Below are positions 1-8,915 of a DNA stretch of 64,000 nucleotides, piece after piece. Position numbers and translations under genes: made by a program. The DNA comes from Erythrobacter crassostreae (GTDB taxonomy: Bacteria; Pseudomonadota; Alphaproteobacteria; Sphingomonadales; Sphingomonadaceae). A model generated the notes under the pieces. The model made no database searches, was not told the origin of the DNA, and saw nothing but the letters and a program-made list of their open reading frames with translations. How positions within the stretch are numbered: the first letter of the stretch is position 1; each line of letters opens with the position of its first letter. The stretch covers positions 1,798,001 through 1,862,000 of the forward strand of contig NZ_JAGSPC010000001.1 of the NCBI RefSeq assembly GCF_019204045.1. Reading direction: 5' to 3'.

Positions 1-54
1 GATGATCCTCCGATGGATCTGCTGGGTGACCTGTGCGCCATATTGGGGCGTTGA
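1..54 (+). CDS. 3' end of an upstream gene (partial, unidentified)
   Basis: The first 17 codons of the window read openly in frame 1 and end at a TGA at 52-54, giving a tail ending in LLGDLCAILGR. Only the C-terminus is present, so the product cannot be named. The stop lies 5 bases before the ATG at 60 of the next gene, the spacing expected inside an operon. This also supports the ATG at 60, rather than the GTG at 33, as the start of the dehydrogenase. That this is coding is inference from the open frame and spacing. Confidence 0.4.
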   Translation, partial: DDPPMDLLGDLCAILGR

Positions 55-59
55 CGTAT

Positions 60-1127
60 ATGACCGCATTCTGGACTGAACCGGATTTTGACGACCACGA
101 GATGGTGCATATTGTGCGCGATCGCGAAAGTGGTCTGATGGCGATTATTGCGGTTCATTCGACCCATCTCGGCCCGGGCGCTGGCGGTACCCGGTTCTGG
201 CACTATCCCGACCCGAAAGCCGGACTGCGCGACGCGCTGCGTCTTTCCAGAGGGATGAGCTATAAGAACGCGATGGCGGGCCTGCCGATGGGCGGCGGCA
301 AAGCCGTTATTCTTGCCGACGAAGCGCGGACCAAGACCCCTGAATTGCTTGCCGCATTCGGTGATGCTGTAGAAGGCTTGGGCGGAGAATATGTTACCGC
401 AGAAGACGTTGGAATCAGTGAGGCCGATATGGTCGCTGTTTCAAAGCGGACGGCGCATGTTTCAGGCCTTCCGGTTTCGGGTGACAATGCCGCAGGCGGT
501 GATCCCGGCCCGTTCACCGCGATGGGCATTTATCTTGGAATTAAGGCGGCTGTCCGTCACAAGCTGGGCAAAGACAGCGTCGCAGGTGTCCATGTCGCAG
601 TGCAAGGCATTGGCAGCGTTGGCGGCGGTGTCGCGAAATTGCTCGCCAAAGACGGAGCCAAGTTGACGCTTGCCGACATCAACGCCGACCGCGCAGCGGC
701 TCTGGCGGCTGAACTCGGCGGTCAATCCGTTGATGCAGACAGCATTCTGACCACACCCTGTGATGTGCTCAGCCCGAATGCACTTGGCGCAATCCTAGAT
801 GAAGACAGCATCGCGGCGCTCGACACGGCGATCGTTGCTGGCGGCGCGAACAATCAACTCGCCCGCGCGCATCACGGCAAAGCTCTGTTTGAACGCGATA
901 TTCTGTTCGCGCCAGACTATGTCATCAACGCTGGTGGTATCATCTCGGTTGCAACCGAGTATCTCGCCCGCCGTGACGGCAAATCGGCCGGTATCGAAGA
1001 AGTGCATCAACGCATTGCAACAATCCCGCAAAAGCTTGAACAGGTTTGGCAAAAGAGCGACGAGACAGGCACATCGCCTGATGTTGTGGCCGACCGGATG
1101 GCTCAGGATCTGATCGGGCGGGGCTAA
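60..1127 (+). CDS. Glu/Leu/Phe/Val dehydrogenase family protein (leucine dehydrogenase-like)
   Basis: This 355-residue protein belongs to the NAD-dependent amino-acid dehydrogenase family, which reversibly deaminates branched-chain or aromatic amino acids to 2-oxo acids in the cytoplasm. The N-terminal half carries the family substrate and catalytic segment (GPGAGGTRFW, then LPMGGGKAV with the conserved lysine). A Rossmann NAD-binding region follows (VQGIGSVGGGVA, about residues 185-210). The length matches bacterial leucine dehydrogenases, about 350-365. The ATG at 60 gives MTAFWTEPDF; a GTG at 33 is also open but would overlap the preceding frame. The exact substrate (Leu, Val or Phe) cannot be set from motifs alone. 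Confidence 0.87.
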   Translation: MTAFWTEPDFDDHEMVHIVRDRESGLMAIIAVHSTHLGPGAGGTRFWHYPDPKAGLRDALRLSRGMSYKNAMAGLPMGGGKAVILADEARTKTPELLAAFGDAVEGLGGEYVTAEDVGISEADMVAVSKRTAHVSGLPVSGDNAAGGDPGPFTAMGIYLGIKAAVRHKLGKDSVAGVHVAVQGIGSVGGGVAKLLAKDGAKLTLADINADRAAALAAELGGQSVDADSILTTPCDVLSPNALGAILDEDSIAALDTAIVAGGANNQLARAHHGKALFERDILFAPDYVINAGGIISVATEYLARRDGKSAGIEEVHQRIATIPQKLEQVWQKSDETGTSPDVVADRMAQDLIGRG

Positions 1128-1221
1128 GCAGTCCTATTGCACCATTTGCGACAGGGTATTGCGCAATTTGCGCCCTTGCGGGCGGCGCAGGGGGCATTAG
1201 AACGGCGGCAAGGCCAAAACG

Positions 1222-1980
1222 ATGCATATTTACGCTAACCCAAAACGATTCCTGTCACTTGCGCAGTGGCTGACACCGCTTCTTTTCTGGAGCGGTTTGG
1301 TGCTGTCGCTGGGCGCGATTGTGTGGGGCATAATCAACGTCGCACCTGATCGGCTGATGGGTGAGAGTGTGCGCATCCTGTTTATCCATGTGCCCGCCGC
1401 TTGGCTCGGAATGGGCGGTTGGGCAGGAATTGCGATTTCTTCCGCTGTGCTTCTGATCTGGAAACACCCGCTTGCTAGCATTGCCGCGCGCGCCATAGCG
1501 CTGCCAGGAATGACCTTCACTGCTATTTGCCTCGCGACCGGTTCGATCTGGGGCCGCCCGACATGGGGCACATGGTGGGTGTGGGACGGACGGCTGACCA
1601 GCATGTTGGTGCTGTTGTTTCTTTACGCCGGATACATTGCCTTGGCCCAAGCGACCGCCCGCGAAGGTGGATCGGTCAAGATTGCGGCGATTTTCGGTAT
1701 TGTAGGCGCAATCAATATTCCGATCATCAACCGCAGCGTCGTGTGGTGGAATTCACTCCATCAACCACCGAGCATCACCGCCGGCGGCTCATCGATTGAT
1801 GCAAGCTACCTGTGGCCACTGCTCGCCGCCGTAATCGGCTTTTCTCTGCTGTTTGGCGGGATAGTCTTGATGCGGATGCGGGCTTTGATAGCCGAGCAAC
1901 AGGTTGAGGCGCGCTTGCGCCGCCGCGCTCTGGATGACGACGCGCCGGTTGCTGCAAGGCCAATGGCGGAGAGTGCATAA
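1222..1980 (+). CDS. ccmC: Haem transporter CcmC, cytochrome c maturation
   Basis: CcmC is the inner-membrane haem-handling protein of System I cytochrome c biogenesis. With CcmD it passes haem to the chaperone CcmE on the periplasmic side. The 252-residue product has about six hydrophobic segments. It contains the tryptophan-rich WWD signature (WGTWWVWDGRLTS, about residues 114-126) between histidine-bearing loops (HVPAAW, SLHQPPS). It heads a run of seven ccm genes in the order C-D-E-F-G-H-I. Its TAA shares one base with the ATG of ccmD. The C-terminal 30 residues are polar and arginine-rich. Confidence 0.96.
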   Translation: MHIYANPKRFLSLAQWLTPLLFWSGLVLSLGAIVWGIINVAPDRLMGESVRILFIHVPAAWLGMGGWAGIAISSAVLLIWKHPLASIAARAIALPGMTFTAICLATGSIWGRPTWGTWWVWDGRLTSMLVLLFLYAGYIALAQATAREGGSVKIAAIFGIVGAINIPIINRSVVWWNSLHQPPSITAGGSSIDASYLWPLLAAVIGFSLLFGGIVLMRMRALIAEQQVEARLRRRALDDDAPVAARPMAESA

Positions 1981-2120
1981 TGCGGGAAGCGTTGGATCAC
2001 TGGGACTATGTCATTGCGGCCTATGCAATCGGGCTGGGCGCGCTTGCTATATTGATTGCATGGAGTTGGCAGGCGATGCGCCGTGCGGAAAAACGCCGGG
2101 ATGAGGTGAAACGCAAATGA
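1980..2120 (+). CDS. ccmD: CcmD, small haem-exporter subunit
   Basis: This 46-residue ORF starts at an ATG overlapping the ccmC stop (TAATG) and ends overlapping the ccmE start (ATGA). The protein has a short N-terminus (MREALDHWDYVIAAYAIG), one membrane helix of about 20 residues, and a highly basic tail (RRAEKRRDEVKRK). This is the CcmD pattern: a single-pass protein that stabilises the CcmC-CcmE complex and is needed to release holo-CcmE. The position exactly between ccmC and ccmE makes the assignment secure despite the size. Confidence 0.92.
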   Translation: MREALDHWDYVIAAYAIGLGALAILIAWSWQAMRRAEKRRDEVKRK

Positions 2121-2575
2121 AAGCGAAGCATCAACGGTTAGTGCTGGTCATTTTGGCGCTGGTGGCGATTGTCGCTGCTGGCCTGATCGCGACATGGACA
2201 CTGCGCAATCAAGCGAATTATTTCTACCTGCCAGAGCAAATGGCTGCGGAGCCGCCGGCTGTTGGTCAAGCGGTGCGCTTGGGCGGTATGGTCCAAGCGG
2301 GGTCCATTACGCCGCAACCTGATGGCATTACCGTGAAGTTTGTCGTCACAGGCAATGAGGCGAGCACTGTGCCCGTCCGGTATAGCGGCATTTTGCCCGA
2401 CCTTTTCGTTGAAGGGTCCGGCGTGGTGGCGGATGGCAGTCTTGATGCGGACGGTGTCTTTCAGGCAACCAACCTGCTTGCCAAACATGACGAGAACTAT
2501 GTGCCGCGTGAACTCGAAGGGTTGGAGGCGCATCAGCCTTCCGACTACGCCGATACCACCATCGGGATTGATTAG
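2117..2575 (+). CDS. ccmE: Cytochrome c-type biogenesis haem chaperone CcmE
   Basis: CcmE is a membrane-anchored periplasmic chaperone that binds haem covalently and delivers it to CcmF for attachment to apocytochromes. The 152-residue product has an N-terminal anchor (about residues 7-28) followed by an OB-fold domain. The haem-binding motif HDENY near residue 128 contains the histidine that forms the covalent bond and the downstream tyrosine axial ligand, followed by VPREL as usual. The tail is short and polar. It is translationally coupled to ccmD and lies 12 bases before ccmF. Confidence 0.96.
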   Translation: MKAKHQRLVLVILALVAIVAAGLIATWTLRNQANYFYLPEQMAAEPPAVGQAVRLGGMVQAGSITPQPDGITVKFVVTGNEASTVPVRYSGILPDLFVEGSGVVADGSLDADGVFQATNLLAKHDENYVPRELEGLEAHQPSDYADTTIGID

Positions 2576-2587
2576 GGGCCTATAAGC

Positions 2588-4573
2588 ATGATCGCTGAAC
2601 TCGGCCTTGCCGCATTATGGCTCGCAACGGCATTGGCTGTCTTGCAGATTGTTTCCGGCGTGCTGGGCCTGCGCGCAGGCGAGAAGGGCGCAGCGTTAGC
2701 GATTTATGCGCGCCCCGCCGCGGTTGTTCAGGCGTTTTTGGCGGTGCTGGCATTCTTCCTGCTGCTCTGGGCTTTCGCGATAACCGATCTATCGATCAAG
2801 CTGGTCGCGACCAATTCACACTCGATGAAGCCTATGCTGTACAAGCTGACAGGCACGTGGGGGAACCACGAAGGCTCGATGCTGCTTTGGGTCGCAGTGC
2901 TTGCGTTATCGGGCGGCCTGCTTGCGGGACTGGAGCGGAGACTGCCGCACAAGACGATGAGTGCAACGCTGGCTGTGCAGGGCTTTGTGGCGCTCGGCTT
3001 CTATGCTTTTCTGCTGCTCAGCTCCAATCCGTTTGAGCGTCTGCCCATCCCTGCGGTCGAAGGGACTGGCCTCAATCCGCTGCTTCAGGACATCGGTCTC
3101 GCGATTCACCCGCCGACGCTTTATGTTGGTTATGTCGGCCTTTCTGTCGCGTTCAGCCTCGCCATGGGCGCTTTGATTGCAAAGCAGGTTACGCCTGATT
3201 TCGCCAAGGTCATGCGGCCATGGGTACTGTTTGCGTGGGTGTTCCTCACGCTGGGGATTACCGCCGGATCATACTGGGCGTATTATGAGCTTGGCTGGGG
3301 TGGCTGGTGGTTTTGGGACCCGGTAGAAAATTCCTCGCTCATGCCATGGCTTGCGGCGACGGCATTGCTGCATTCGGTTAGCGTTCTGGCGGCGCGAGAT
3401 GCGCTTAGGACGTGGACGATCATGCTTGGCGTGCTGGCATTTTCTATGTCGATGCTGGGAACATTCCTTGTGCGTTCTGGCGTGCTGACGAGCGTGCATG
3501 CCTTTGCAGTCGATCCGGAACGGGGCAGCTTCATACTCTTGCTTCTTGGCCTGTATATTGGCGGTGCTTTGGCGATCTTTGCCGTGCGAGCGGGCTCCAT
3601 TACCGAGGGCAAGCGGTTTTCCGTGACAAGCCGTGAGAGCGCGCTGGTTTTTAACAATGTGATGCTCTCCGCGATTTTGGCGATTGTGTTGCTGGGCACG
3701 CTCTATCCGTTGCTAACAGAAGCGTTTGATGTGCGCGTTTCGGTCGGACCGCCATACTTCAACCCGGCCGGTGCGATCTTCGCGATCCCTATGTTTATAG
3801 TGATGGGCGTTGGGCCGCTGCTGCGTTGGAAACAGGACAAACCCGCGCGTATTCAGTTTGAATTGTCGCTGATCGCCGCGGTTGCCATCGCGGTTGTGTC
3901 TGTGGTTGCGATTTTAGGCGACTATTCGATCCTTGCGGTCCTTGGTCTCGCACTTTCTGTAGCGCTTGGAATCGCGGCTTTCCTGCCGCTTCGAGGTCGA
4001 AAGATCGGGCGCGTGCCGCTTGCAACGTGGGGCATGATCATGGCTCATTTCGGCGTTGCGGTTTCGCTGTTCGGTATGGCGAGCGAGAGCGCGTTTACAG
4101 AAGAGCGCCTCGCTGCGGTTACTCCCGGTTCAACCGAGCAGCTGGGCGATTGGAACATAGAGCTAATGGGTGTGGACCCGGTCGCCGGTCCGAACTGGAC
4201 AGCGGTGGAAGCGCGCCTTGCGGTCTCGCGCGGGGATGAAGAACCGACGATTATCAATCCGCAGGCCCGCAACTTTTGGGCACCGGCTCAAGCGACCAGC
4301 GAAAGCGCTCTGGTAACCCGCTGGGACGGGCAGCTTTATGCGGTGATCGGTGAACAGTCCGAAGATGGCCGCTGGCAGCTTCGCGTGTGGTGGAAACCGT
4401 TCGTGACTTTCATCTGGTATGGCGGCTTGCTGATTTCGCTCGGCGGCGTGCTTTCGATTGTCGGCCGCGTTCGTCTGGACCTCAAACGGCGTAGCGCCGT
4501 ACGCAAAGGGAAAGCCCGCCGCGATGACAAGGCCGCGCTTTCCGGCGCACCTCAACCGGAGCCTGCCGAATAA
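2588..4573 (+). CDS. ccmF: Haem lyase CcmF
   Basis: CcmF is the large integral membrane subunit of the cytochrome c haem lyase. It receives haem from CcmE and, with CcmH and CcmI, ligates it to CXXCH motifs of apocytochromes. The 661-residue product matches the family length (about 650), has more than a dozen hydrophobic segments, and holds the WWD signature (GWGGWWFWDPVENSS, about residues 236-250). Conserved histidines occur in flanking loops (for example NHEGS and HPPTLYVGY). The last 30 residues are hydrophilic. The stop overlaps the ccmG start by one base. Confidence 0.97.
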   Translation: MIAELGLAALWLATALAVLQIVSGVLGLRAGEKGAALAIYARPAAVVQAFLAVLAFFLLLWAFAITDLSIKLVATNSHSMKPMLYKLTGTWGNHEGSMLLWVAVLALSGGLLAGLERRLPHKTMSATLAVQGFVALGFYAFLLLSSNPFERLPIPAVEGTGLNPLLQDIGLAIHPPTLYVGYVGLSVAFSLAMGALIAKQVTPDFAKVMRPWVLFAWVFLTLGITAGSYWAYYELGWGGWWFWDPVENSSLMPWLAATALLHSVSVLAARDALRTWTIMLGVLAFSMSMLGTFLVRSGVLTSVHAFAVDPERGSFILLLLGLYIGGALAIFAVRAGSITEGKRFSVTSRESALVFNNVMLSAILAIVLLGTLYPLLTEAFDVRVSVGPPYFNPAGAIFAIPMFIVMGVGPLLRWKQDKPARIQFELSLIAAVAIAVVSVVAILGDYSILAVLGLALSVALGIAAFLPLRGRKIGRVPLATWGMIMAHFGVAVSLFGMASESAFTEERLAAVTPGSTEQLGDWNIELMGVDPVAGPNWTAVEARLAVSRGDEEPTIINPQARNFWAPAQATSESALVTRWDGQLYAVIGEQSEDGRWQLRVWWKPFVTFIWYGGLLISLGGVLSIVGRVRLDLKRRSAVRKGKARRDDKAALSGAPQPEPAE

Positions 4574-5097
4574 TGCGCCCCGTCTTTTTCATTCCACTCG
4601 CCCTGTTTCTGTTTTTCGCAGGGCTCGCCGGTTACATGCTGGCCAATGGCCGATTTGAAGCTGTGCCATCCCATATGGTCAACAAACCTCTGCCCGAATT
4701 CACTCTGCCGCCAGCGGTCGATGGGTTGCCCGGCACATCGCGTGCGGATTTCATTGGCGGAAAGCCAAAGCTGCTGAATGTTTGGGCGAGTTGGTGTCTG
4801 CCTTGCATTGCAGAGGCTCCGCAGCTTGAAGCTCTCAAAGAAGAAGGCGTCGAAATCATTGGCATCGCGATCCGTGACAAGCCGGAGGACGTGGGCGATT
4901 TCCTCAATCGGTATGGCAATCCATATACGCGCATCGGCGCCGATGACATTTCACAGCTCCAGATCGAAATCGGCGCGGCCGGCGTGCCTGAAACCTTTGT
5001 AATCGATGCCAAGGGTAACATTCGGCATCAGCATATTGGCGATATTCGCGCGAGTGATGTCCCGAAGCTGCTGCAAATCCTGGAAGATGTGCAATGA
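4573..5097 (+). CDS. ccmG: Thiol:disulfide interchange protein CcmG/DsbE
   Basis: This 174-residue membrane-anchored periplasmic thioredoxin-like protein reduces apocytochrome c cysteines before haem attachment. It has one N-terminal membrane helix (about residues 4-22) and the active site WCLPC in the context NVWASWCLPCIAEAP. A cis-proline follows in GAAGVPETFVID. The GVPET signature and the acidic insertion are typical of CcmG rather than general thioredoxins. Its ATG overlaps the ccmF stop, and its TGA overlaps the ccmH start, so it is coupled to both. Confidence 0.96.
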   Translation: MRPVFFIPLALFLFFAGLAGYMLANGRFEAVPSHMVNKPLPEFTLPPAVDGLPGTSRADFIGGKPKLLNVWASWCLPCIAEAPQLEALKEEGVEIIGIAIRDKPEDVGDFLNRYGNPYTRIGADDISQLQIEIGAAGVPETFVIDAKGNIRHQHIGDIRASDVPKLLQILEDVQ

Positions 5098-5513
5098 TCC
5101 GCACGGTTCTTCTCATGCTCGCGATAATCGCAGCACCGCTTTCTGCTCAGGATACTATGCCGCCTGCGCCCTATGCGTACACGCAGCTTGAAGACCCCGC
5201 GCTTGAGGCCAAGGCTACTGAACTGATGAGCACTCTGCGGTGCCTCAAATGTCAGTCTCAAGCGATCAATGACAGCGATGCGCCGATGGCCGGCGATATG
5301 CGCCATCAGGTCCGCACCAAAATTCTCGCTGGAGAAGAGCCCGAGGCGATCCGTGCTTGGCTGGTCGATCGATATGGCGATTATGTCAGTTACCAGCCAG
5401 AGGTTAGCTCGACCACGTGGCCGCTTTTTGCTGTGCCCGCGCTCTTGATCCTTGTCGCGTTGCTGATCCTGCTGCGACGTGTGGGTAAGCGGCGCATGGA
5501 GGGGGATGAGTAA
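5094..5513 (+). CDS. ccmH: Cytochrome c-type biogenesis protein CcmH
   Basis: CcmH holds apocytochrome c cysteines in a reduced or mixed-disulfide state next to the CcmF lyase. The 139-residue protein has a cleavable signal-like N-terminus, the redox motif LRCLKCQ (about residues 49-55) followed by the usual SQAINDSDAPMA, and a C-terminal membrane helix before a basic tail. The length corresponds to the short (CcmL-type) form; the TPR portion is encoded separately by the next gene. It overlaps ccmG by four bases and ccmI by one base. Confidence 0.95.
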   Translation: MIRTVLLMLAIIAAPLSAQDTMPPAPYAYTQLEDPALEAKATELMSTLRCLKCQSQAINDSDAPMAGDMRHQVRTKILAGEEPEAIRAWLVDRYGDYVSYQPEVSSTTWPLFAVPALLILVALLILLRRVGKRRMEGDE

Positions 5514-6151
5514 TGGGCGGGTGGCTCGCAATTCTTTCACTGGCGCTCGTCGCTTTCGCGCTTGCGGCTTTCATGCTGCGCCTACCAAAAGAAGGCTACG
5601 CGCTGTTCGGGTCGGTCCTGTTGTTCGGCCTCGCCGGTTACGCTTGGCAGGGTTCTCCGGATCAGCCGGGTAGCCCGAAGGCGGCGATGATCCAGGAGCC
5701 GCGCTCTGGCGAGGACATGGTTCAGGCCCGCTCCGCGCTGTTTGATGACACGCAGCAAAAACCGAACTACCTGCTCACGTCTGATGCATTCGCACGCAAG
5801 GGCCAGTTCGATGATGCGGCAGGATTGCTGCGTAAGGGGTTGGAAGATAATCCCAACCATATCGAAGGCTGGCTGGCGCTGGCCATGGCTTTGACCGCCC
5901 ATGCAGAAGGGTTTGTGACTCCGGCAGCGGTTCATGCCTATGACCGTGCCCGCGCAATCGATCCGGCCAATCCTGCTGCTGATTTCTTCCTCGGTTTTTC
6001 GTTCCTTCAATCGGGTGAGATCCGTCAGGCGCGCAATATCTGGGCGGGGTTGCTTGCCCGTTCTCCCGAAGACGCACCGTGGCGTGAAGATCTGGAGGCG
6101 CGTGTGACGCAGCTGGATGACATGATCGCCAATGCGCCGATGCTGCAATAG
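5513..6151 (+). CDS. ccmI: TPR-containing cytochrome c assembly protein CcmI
   Basis: CcmI presents apocytochrome c C-termini to the CcmF/H lyase complex. The 212-residue protein has two short membrane segments (about residues 3-20 and 30-46) and a periplasmic region with TPR-like repeats (FDDAAGLLRKGLEDNPNH, then WLALAMALTAH and DRARAIDPANPAADFFLG). It ends the ccm operon and overlaps ccmH by one base. It is shorter than classical CcmI (about 400), so the C-terminal apocytochrome-binding part may be reduced. The family assignment rests on both topology and position. Confidence 0.88.
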   Translation: MGGWLAILSLALVAFALAAFMLRLPKEGYALFGSVLLFGLAGYAWQGSPDQPGSPKAAMIQEPRSGEDMVQARSALFDDTQQKPNYLLTSDAFARKGQFDDAAGLLRKGLEDNPNHIEGWLALAMALTAHAEGFVTPAAVHAYDRARAIDPANPAADFFLGFSFLQSGEIRQARNIWAGLLARSPEDAPWREDLEARVTQLDDMIANAPMLQ

Positions 6152-6303
6152 TGTCACACCTCGACGCGGGGGAATTGTTGCAGGGGCGAAAAGTCGGTGC
6201 TAGTGGCCGCGACCTTGCGGAAAGCCGCATTTCGATGGACGTATCGTTATCAACCCACGATGCGCCCTAAGGGCAGTACCGAGGATCGGGAAATCCAGCT
6301 GAT

Positions 6304-8237
6304 ATGAGCGACACAGCACCGGCAAAGGCGGCTCCCGCGCACCAGGCTCCCAGCGGGGGTCATGGGCATAGCGCGTCAAAATCCGCGCTCGCCGTCGGTG
6401 CAATCGGTGTTGTCTTCGGCGATATCGGCACCAGCCCGCTTTATGCTTTCCGCGAAACCTTTGTCGGTCCGCATCCGCTTGCGCTCGACACTCCGCATGT
6501 TTTGGGCGTGATCAGCCTGATTTTCTGGTCGATGACGCTGGTCGTTTCTATTCAATATGTGTCGATCCTGATGCGCGCCGATAACAAAGGGCAGGGCGGC
6601 AGTCTTGCCCTCGTCGCGCTAATCTCGCGCAGCATAACCAAGACAAAATATGGCTGGGTGGCGATCTTGCTCGGCGTGTTTGCGACGTCGCTGTTTTATG
6701 GCGACTCGATGATTACACCTGCGATTTCGGTCCTTTCCGCGGTCGAGGGGCTAACCGTCGTTGATCAGGGGCTGGAACAATATGTTATCCCGATTGCGCT
6801 TGCCCTGCTGGTGTTCCTGTTTGTCCTGCAAAAGCGCGGAACAGCTAAGGTCGGGGCGCTGTTTGCGCCGGTGATGATTGTCTACTTCACTGTGATTGCG
6901 GGCATGGGATCGTGGCAGATCATCAACACGCCTGAGATTCTGTGGGCGCTGAACCCGTATTACGCGATCAATTTCTTCGTGATTGATGGATGGCTTGCCT
7001 TTCTCGCGCTTGGCTCCGTTGTTCTTGCTGTAACCGGTTCTGAGGCGCTGTATTCCGATATGGGGCACTTTGGACGCGGTCCGATGCGTCTCAGCTGGTT
7101 CGGCTTTGTCATGCCGTGCCTGTTGCTCAATTACTTCGGCCAGGGCGCGATGATCATCGGCCTGCCAGCGGAACAAGCTGCCGAAGCCATTCAAAGCCCG
7201 TTCTTCTTCCTCGCCAGTGAAGAATACCGCTTGCCGCTCGTCTTCCTTGCGACGATCGCGACATTCATTGCGAGCCAGGCCGTAATCTCCGGCGCGTTCT
7301 CGATCACGCATCAGGCGATCCAGATGGGCTACATCCCCCGCTTGAAAACGCTCCACACCAGCGAGACCGAGGGCGGCCAGATCTATATTCCTTTCATCAA
7401 CTGGGCGCTGATGGTCGCGGTGATTATCCTTGTCCTGACGTTCCAAAACTCGTCCAACCTTGCCAGCGCATACGGCATCGCGGTTACGGGGGCGGTGACG
7501 ATCGATACGTTGCTGATGGCAGTGTTGTTCGTCGGCGTGTGGAAGTGGAAATGGTGGTACGCGCTGCCGGTCGTGCTTCTCTTCCTGATCGTTGATGGCG
7601 CTTACTTCGCTGCGAACCTGACCAAAGTGCCTGAGGGCGGCTGGTTCCCTCTCATGGTCGGCTTTATCGCCTTCCTGCTGCTCACCACATGGGCGAGAGG
7701 CCGCAAACTGATGCGAGAGCGGATGAGCGAGCACGCGCTGCCGATGGAAATCTTTGCCAAAAGCGCCAAGAACTCTGCGCTTCGTGTGCCCGGCACCGCG
7801 ATCTTCATGGCCTCAGCCAGCTCCGGTGTGCCGTCCGCGTTGCTGCACAATATCAAGCACAACAAAGTGCTGCATGAGCGGGTTGTGATCCTGACGGTCG
7901 ATATTCAGGACGTGCCATACGTTGATCCGGAGAAACGGTGCGAATTCACCGATATGGGCGACGGGTTTTATCGTGCGGTGCTGCATTTGGGTTTATGGAA
8001 GAGACCAACGTGCCCATAGGGCTGAAGCAGATGGAACAGTGCGGCGGTGAGTTTGATATGATGCACACCAGCTTCTTCCTGTCGCGCCAAACGCTGCTGG
8101 CGAGTGACAAGCCGGGGATGCCGATCTGGCGCGAGAAGATATTTGCGTGGCTGCTGAGAAACTCGGCCAGCGCGATGGACTTCTTCAAACTACCAACCAA
8201 CCGCGTGGTTGAATTGGGCAGCCAAGTCGAGATTTAG
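6304..8237 (+). pseudogene. kup: Kup-family potassium uptake protein, interrupted by a one-base frameshift
   Basis: Kup proteins are K+/H+ symporters with about 12 membrane helices and a cytoplasmic C-terminal domain. The N-terminal signature [10 protein letters not shown] is present near residue 40, and the membrane core is intact. The initial frame stops at 8019 after an atypical [10 protein letters not shown]. The expected continuation [12 protein letters not shown] resumes at 7989 in the next frame and runs to TAG at 8237. Adding one base to the short T run at 7986-7988 gives a single 644-residue protein of normal family length. The break may be a true mutation or a sequencing error. If real, the product is a 571-residue transporter lacking most of its C-terminal domain. 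Confidence 0.85.
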
Positions 8238-8564
8238 CAGGCGCATTGCGCCTGTAGGACACGCATGACACATTTTCCAACATGTCATGTGCCTCCTACA
8301 GGGTGTTTTCAAAGTAATTCAGCGCTTTAGCCATGCTGGACATGGGTGACACTTGTCCAACAGGAGACGCGTGCGAGGATGCGATTTTCAAAGAGCCGGG
8401 CGCAGTATGGCGCGGACAGAGCGAGTAGGAAAACGGCGAATAGTCCAAGGCATTGAGGGATATGGACAGGGTTTCCGCTTACGACCTGATTGCGGGCAAT
8501 TATCAAGTAGGTACGATCATGTTACCATCGCTCATATATGCTGGTGAAGTGTGAGATCAACATC
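8238..8564. other. 327-base gene-poor stretch with hairpins and weak repeats
   Basis: No convincing gene is seen here. Immediately after the kup stop there is a near-perfect palindrome (8238-8254, arms CAGGCGCA and TGCGCCTG). Then comes a long imperfect stem (8252-8300) in which CTGTAGGA pairs with TCCTACAG and CATGACA with TGTCATG, with a short internal mismatch. This could end kup transcription, though no T tract follows directly. Two short blocks recur about 80 bases apart: TGACAC plus TCCAACA (8266 and 8347), and TTTTCAAAG (8306 and 8385). A roughly 30-codon frame from 8462 to 8554 ends 10 bases before the next gene; it has no recognisable similarity. Confidence 0.5.
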
Positions 8565-8858
8565 ATGGATAAACTCCTACAAACGGAAACCGAACTGATT
8601 GGTCAATGGGTTGAAAAGGACGGCGGAGTACAGGCTGATTCTGTAGCTAGACGGATTGATCGACTTGTTGATTATCGTCTTGTCGCAGTCCAAGCCCATC
8701 CCCGAGATTTGTGCTGGACACAACTATATCGCGATCCGGTAGATGGGAGATACTGGGAGCATACCTATCCAGAAAGTGTGCGTCATGGCGGTGGCCCACC
8801 TGCCCTGAGGGTCATTTCTGAGTCGGAGATAGCCAAAGAGTATGGCTTCAATCCGTGA
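8565..8858 (+). CDS. Orphan Imm27-family immunity protein
   Basis: This 97-residue protein matches the Imm27 pattern of polymorphic toxin systems: an N-terminal LIGQWV segment, DSVARRIDRLV in the middle, the core block LYRDPVDGRYWEHTYPES, and then HGGGPPAL. Family knowledge: Imm27 proteins neutralise a cognate toxin delivered by contact-dependent or type VI-like systems, acting in the recipient cytoplasm. No toxin gene is visible nearby, so this is an orphan. The ATG at 8565 (MDKLLQTETELIGQW) fits the family start; a frame open from 8538 would add nine residues. The tail EIAKEYGFN is also family-like. Confidence 0.78.
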   Translation: MDKLLQTETELIGQWVEKDGGVQADSVARRIDRLVDYRLVAVQAHPRDLCWTQLYRDPVDGRYWEHTYPESVRHGGGPPALRVISESEIAKEYGFNP

Positions 8859-8915
8859 ATTGGCGACCTGTCTAGTTTCCGCTTCCCACCCCACAAGCGG
8901 ACATCATGGCGCCCA

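Noticed and set aside
6751..7734. 327-codon open frame antisense to kup
   Set aside because: Its composition (very rich in His, Arg, Gln) mirrors the opposite strand of a hydrophobic membrane gene; there is no recognisable domain.
7980..8030. Programmed frameshift in kup
   Set aside because: No slippery heptamer with a downstream stimulatory structure is evident, and Kup proteins are not known to need frameshifting; a simple indel is more likely.
8462..8554. 30-codon frame just upstream of the Imm27 gene as a toxin fragment
   Set aside because: Position fits a toxin-immunity arrangement, but the sequence is too short and has no recognisable toxin domain, so it is not listed as a gene.
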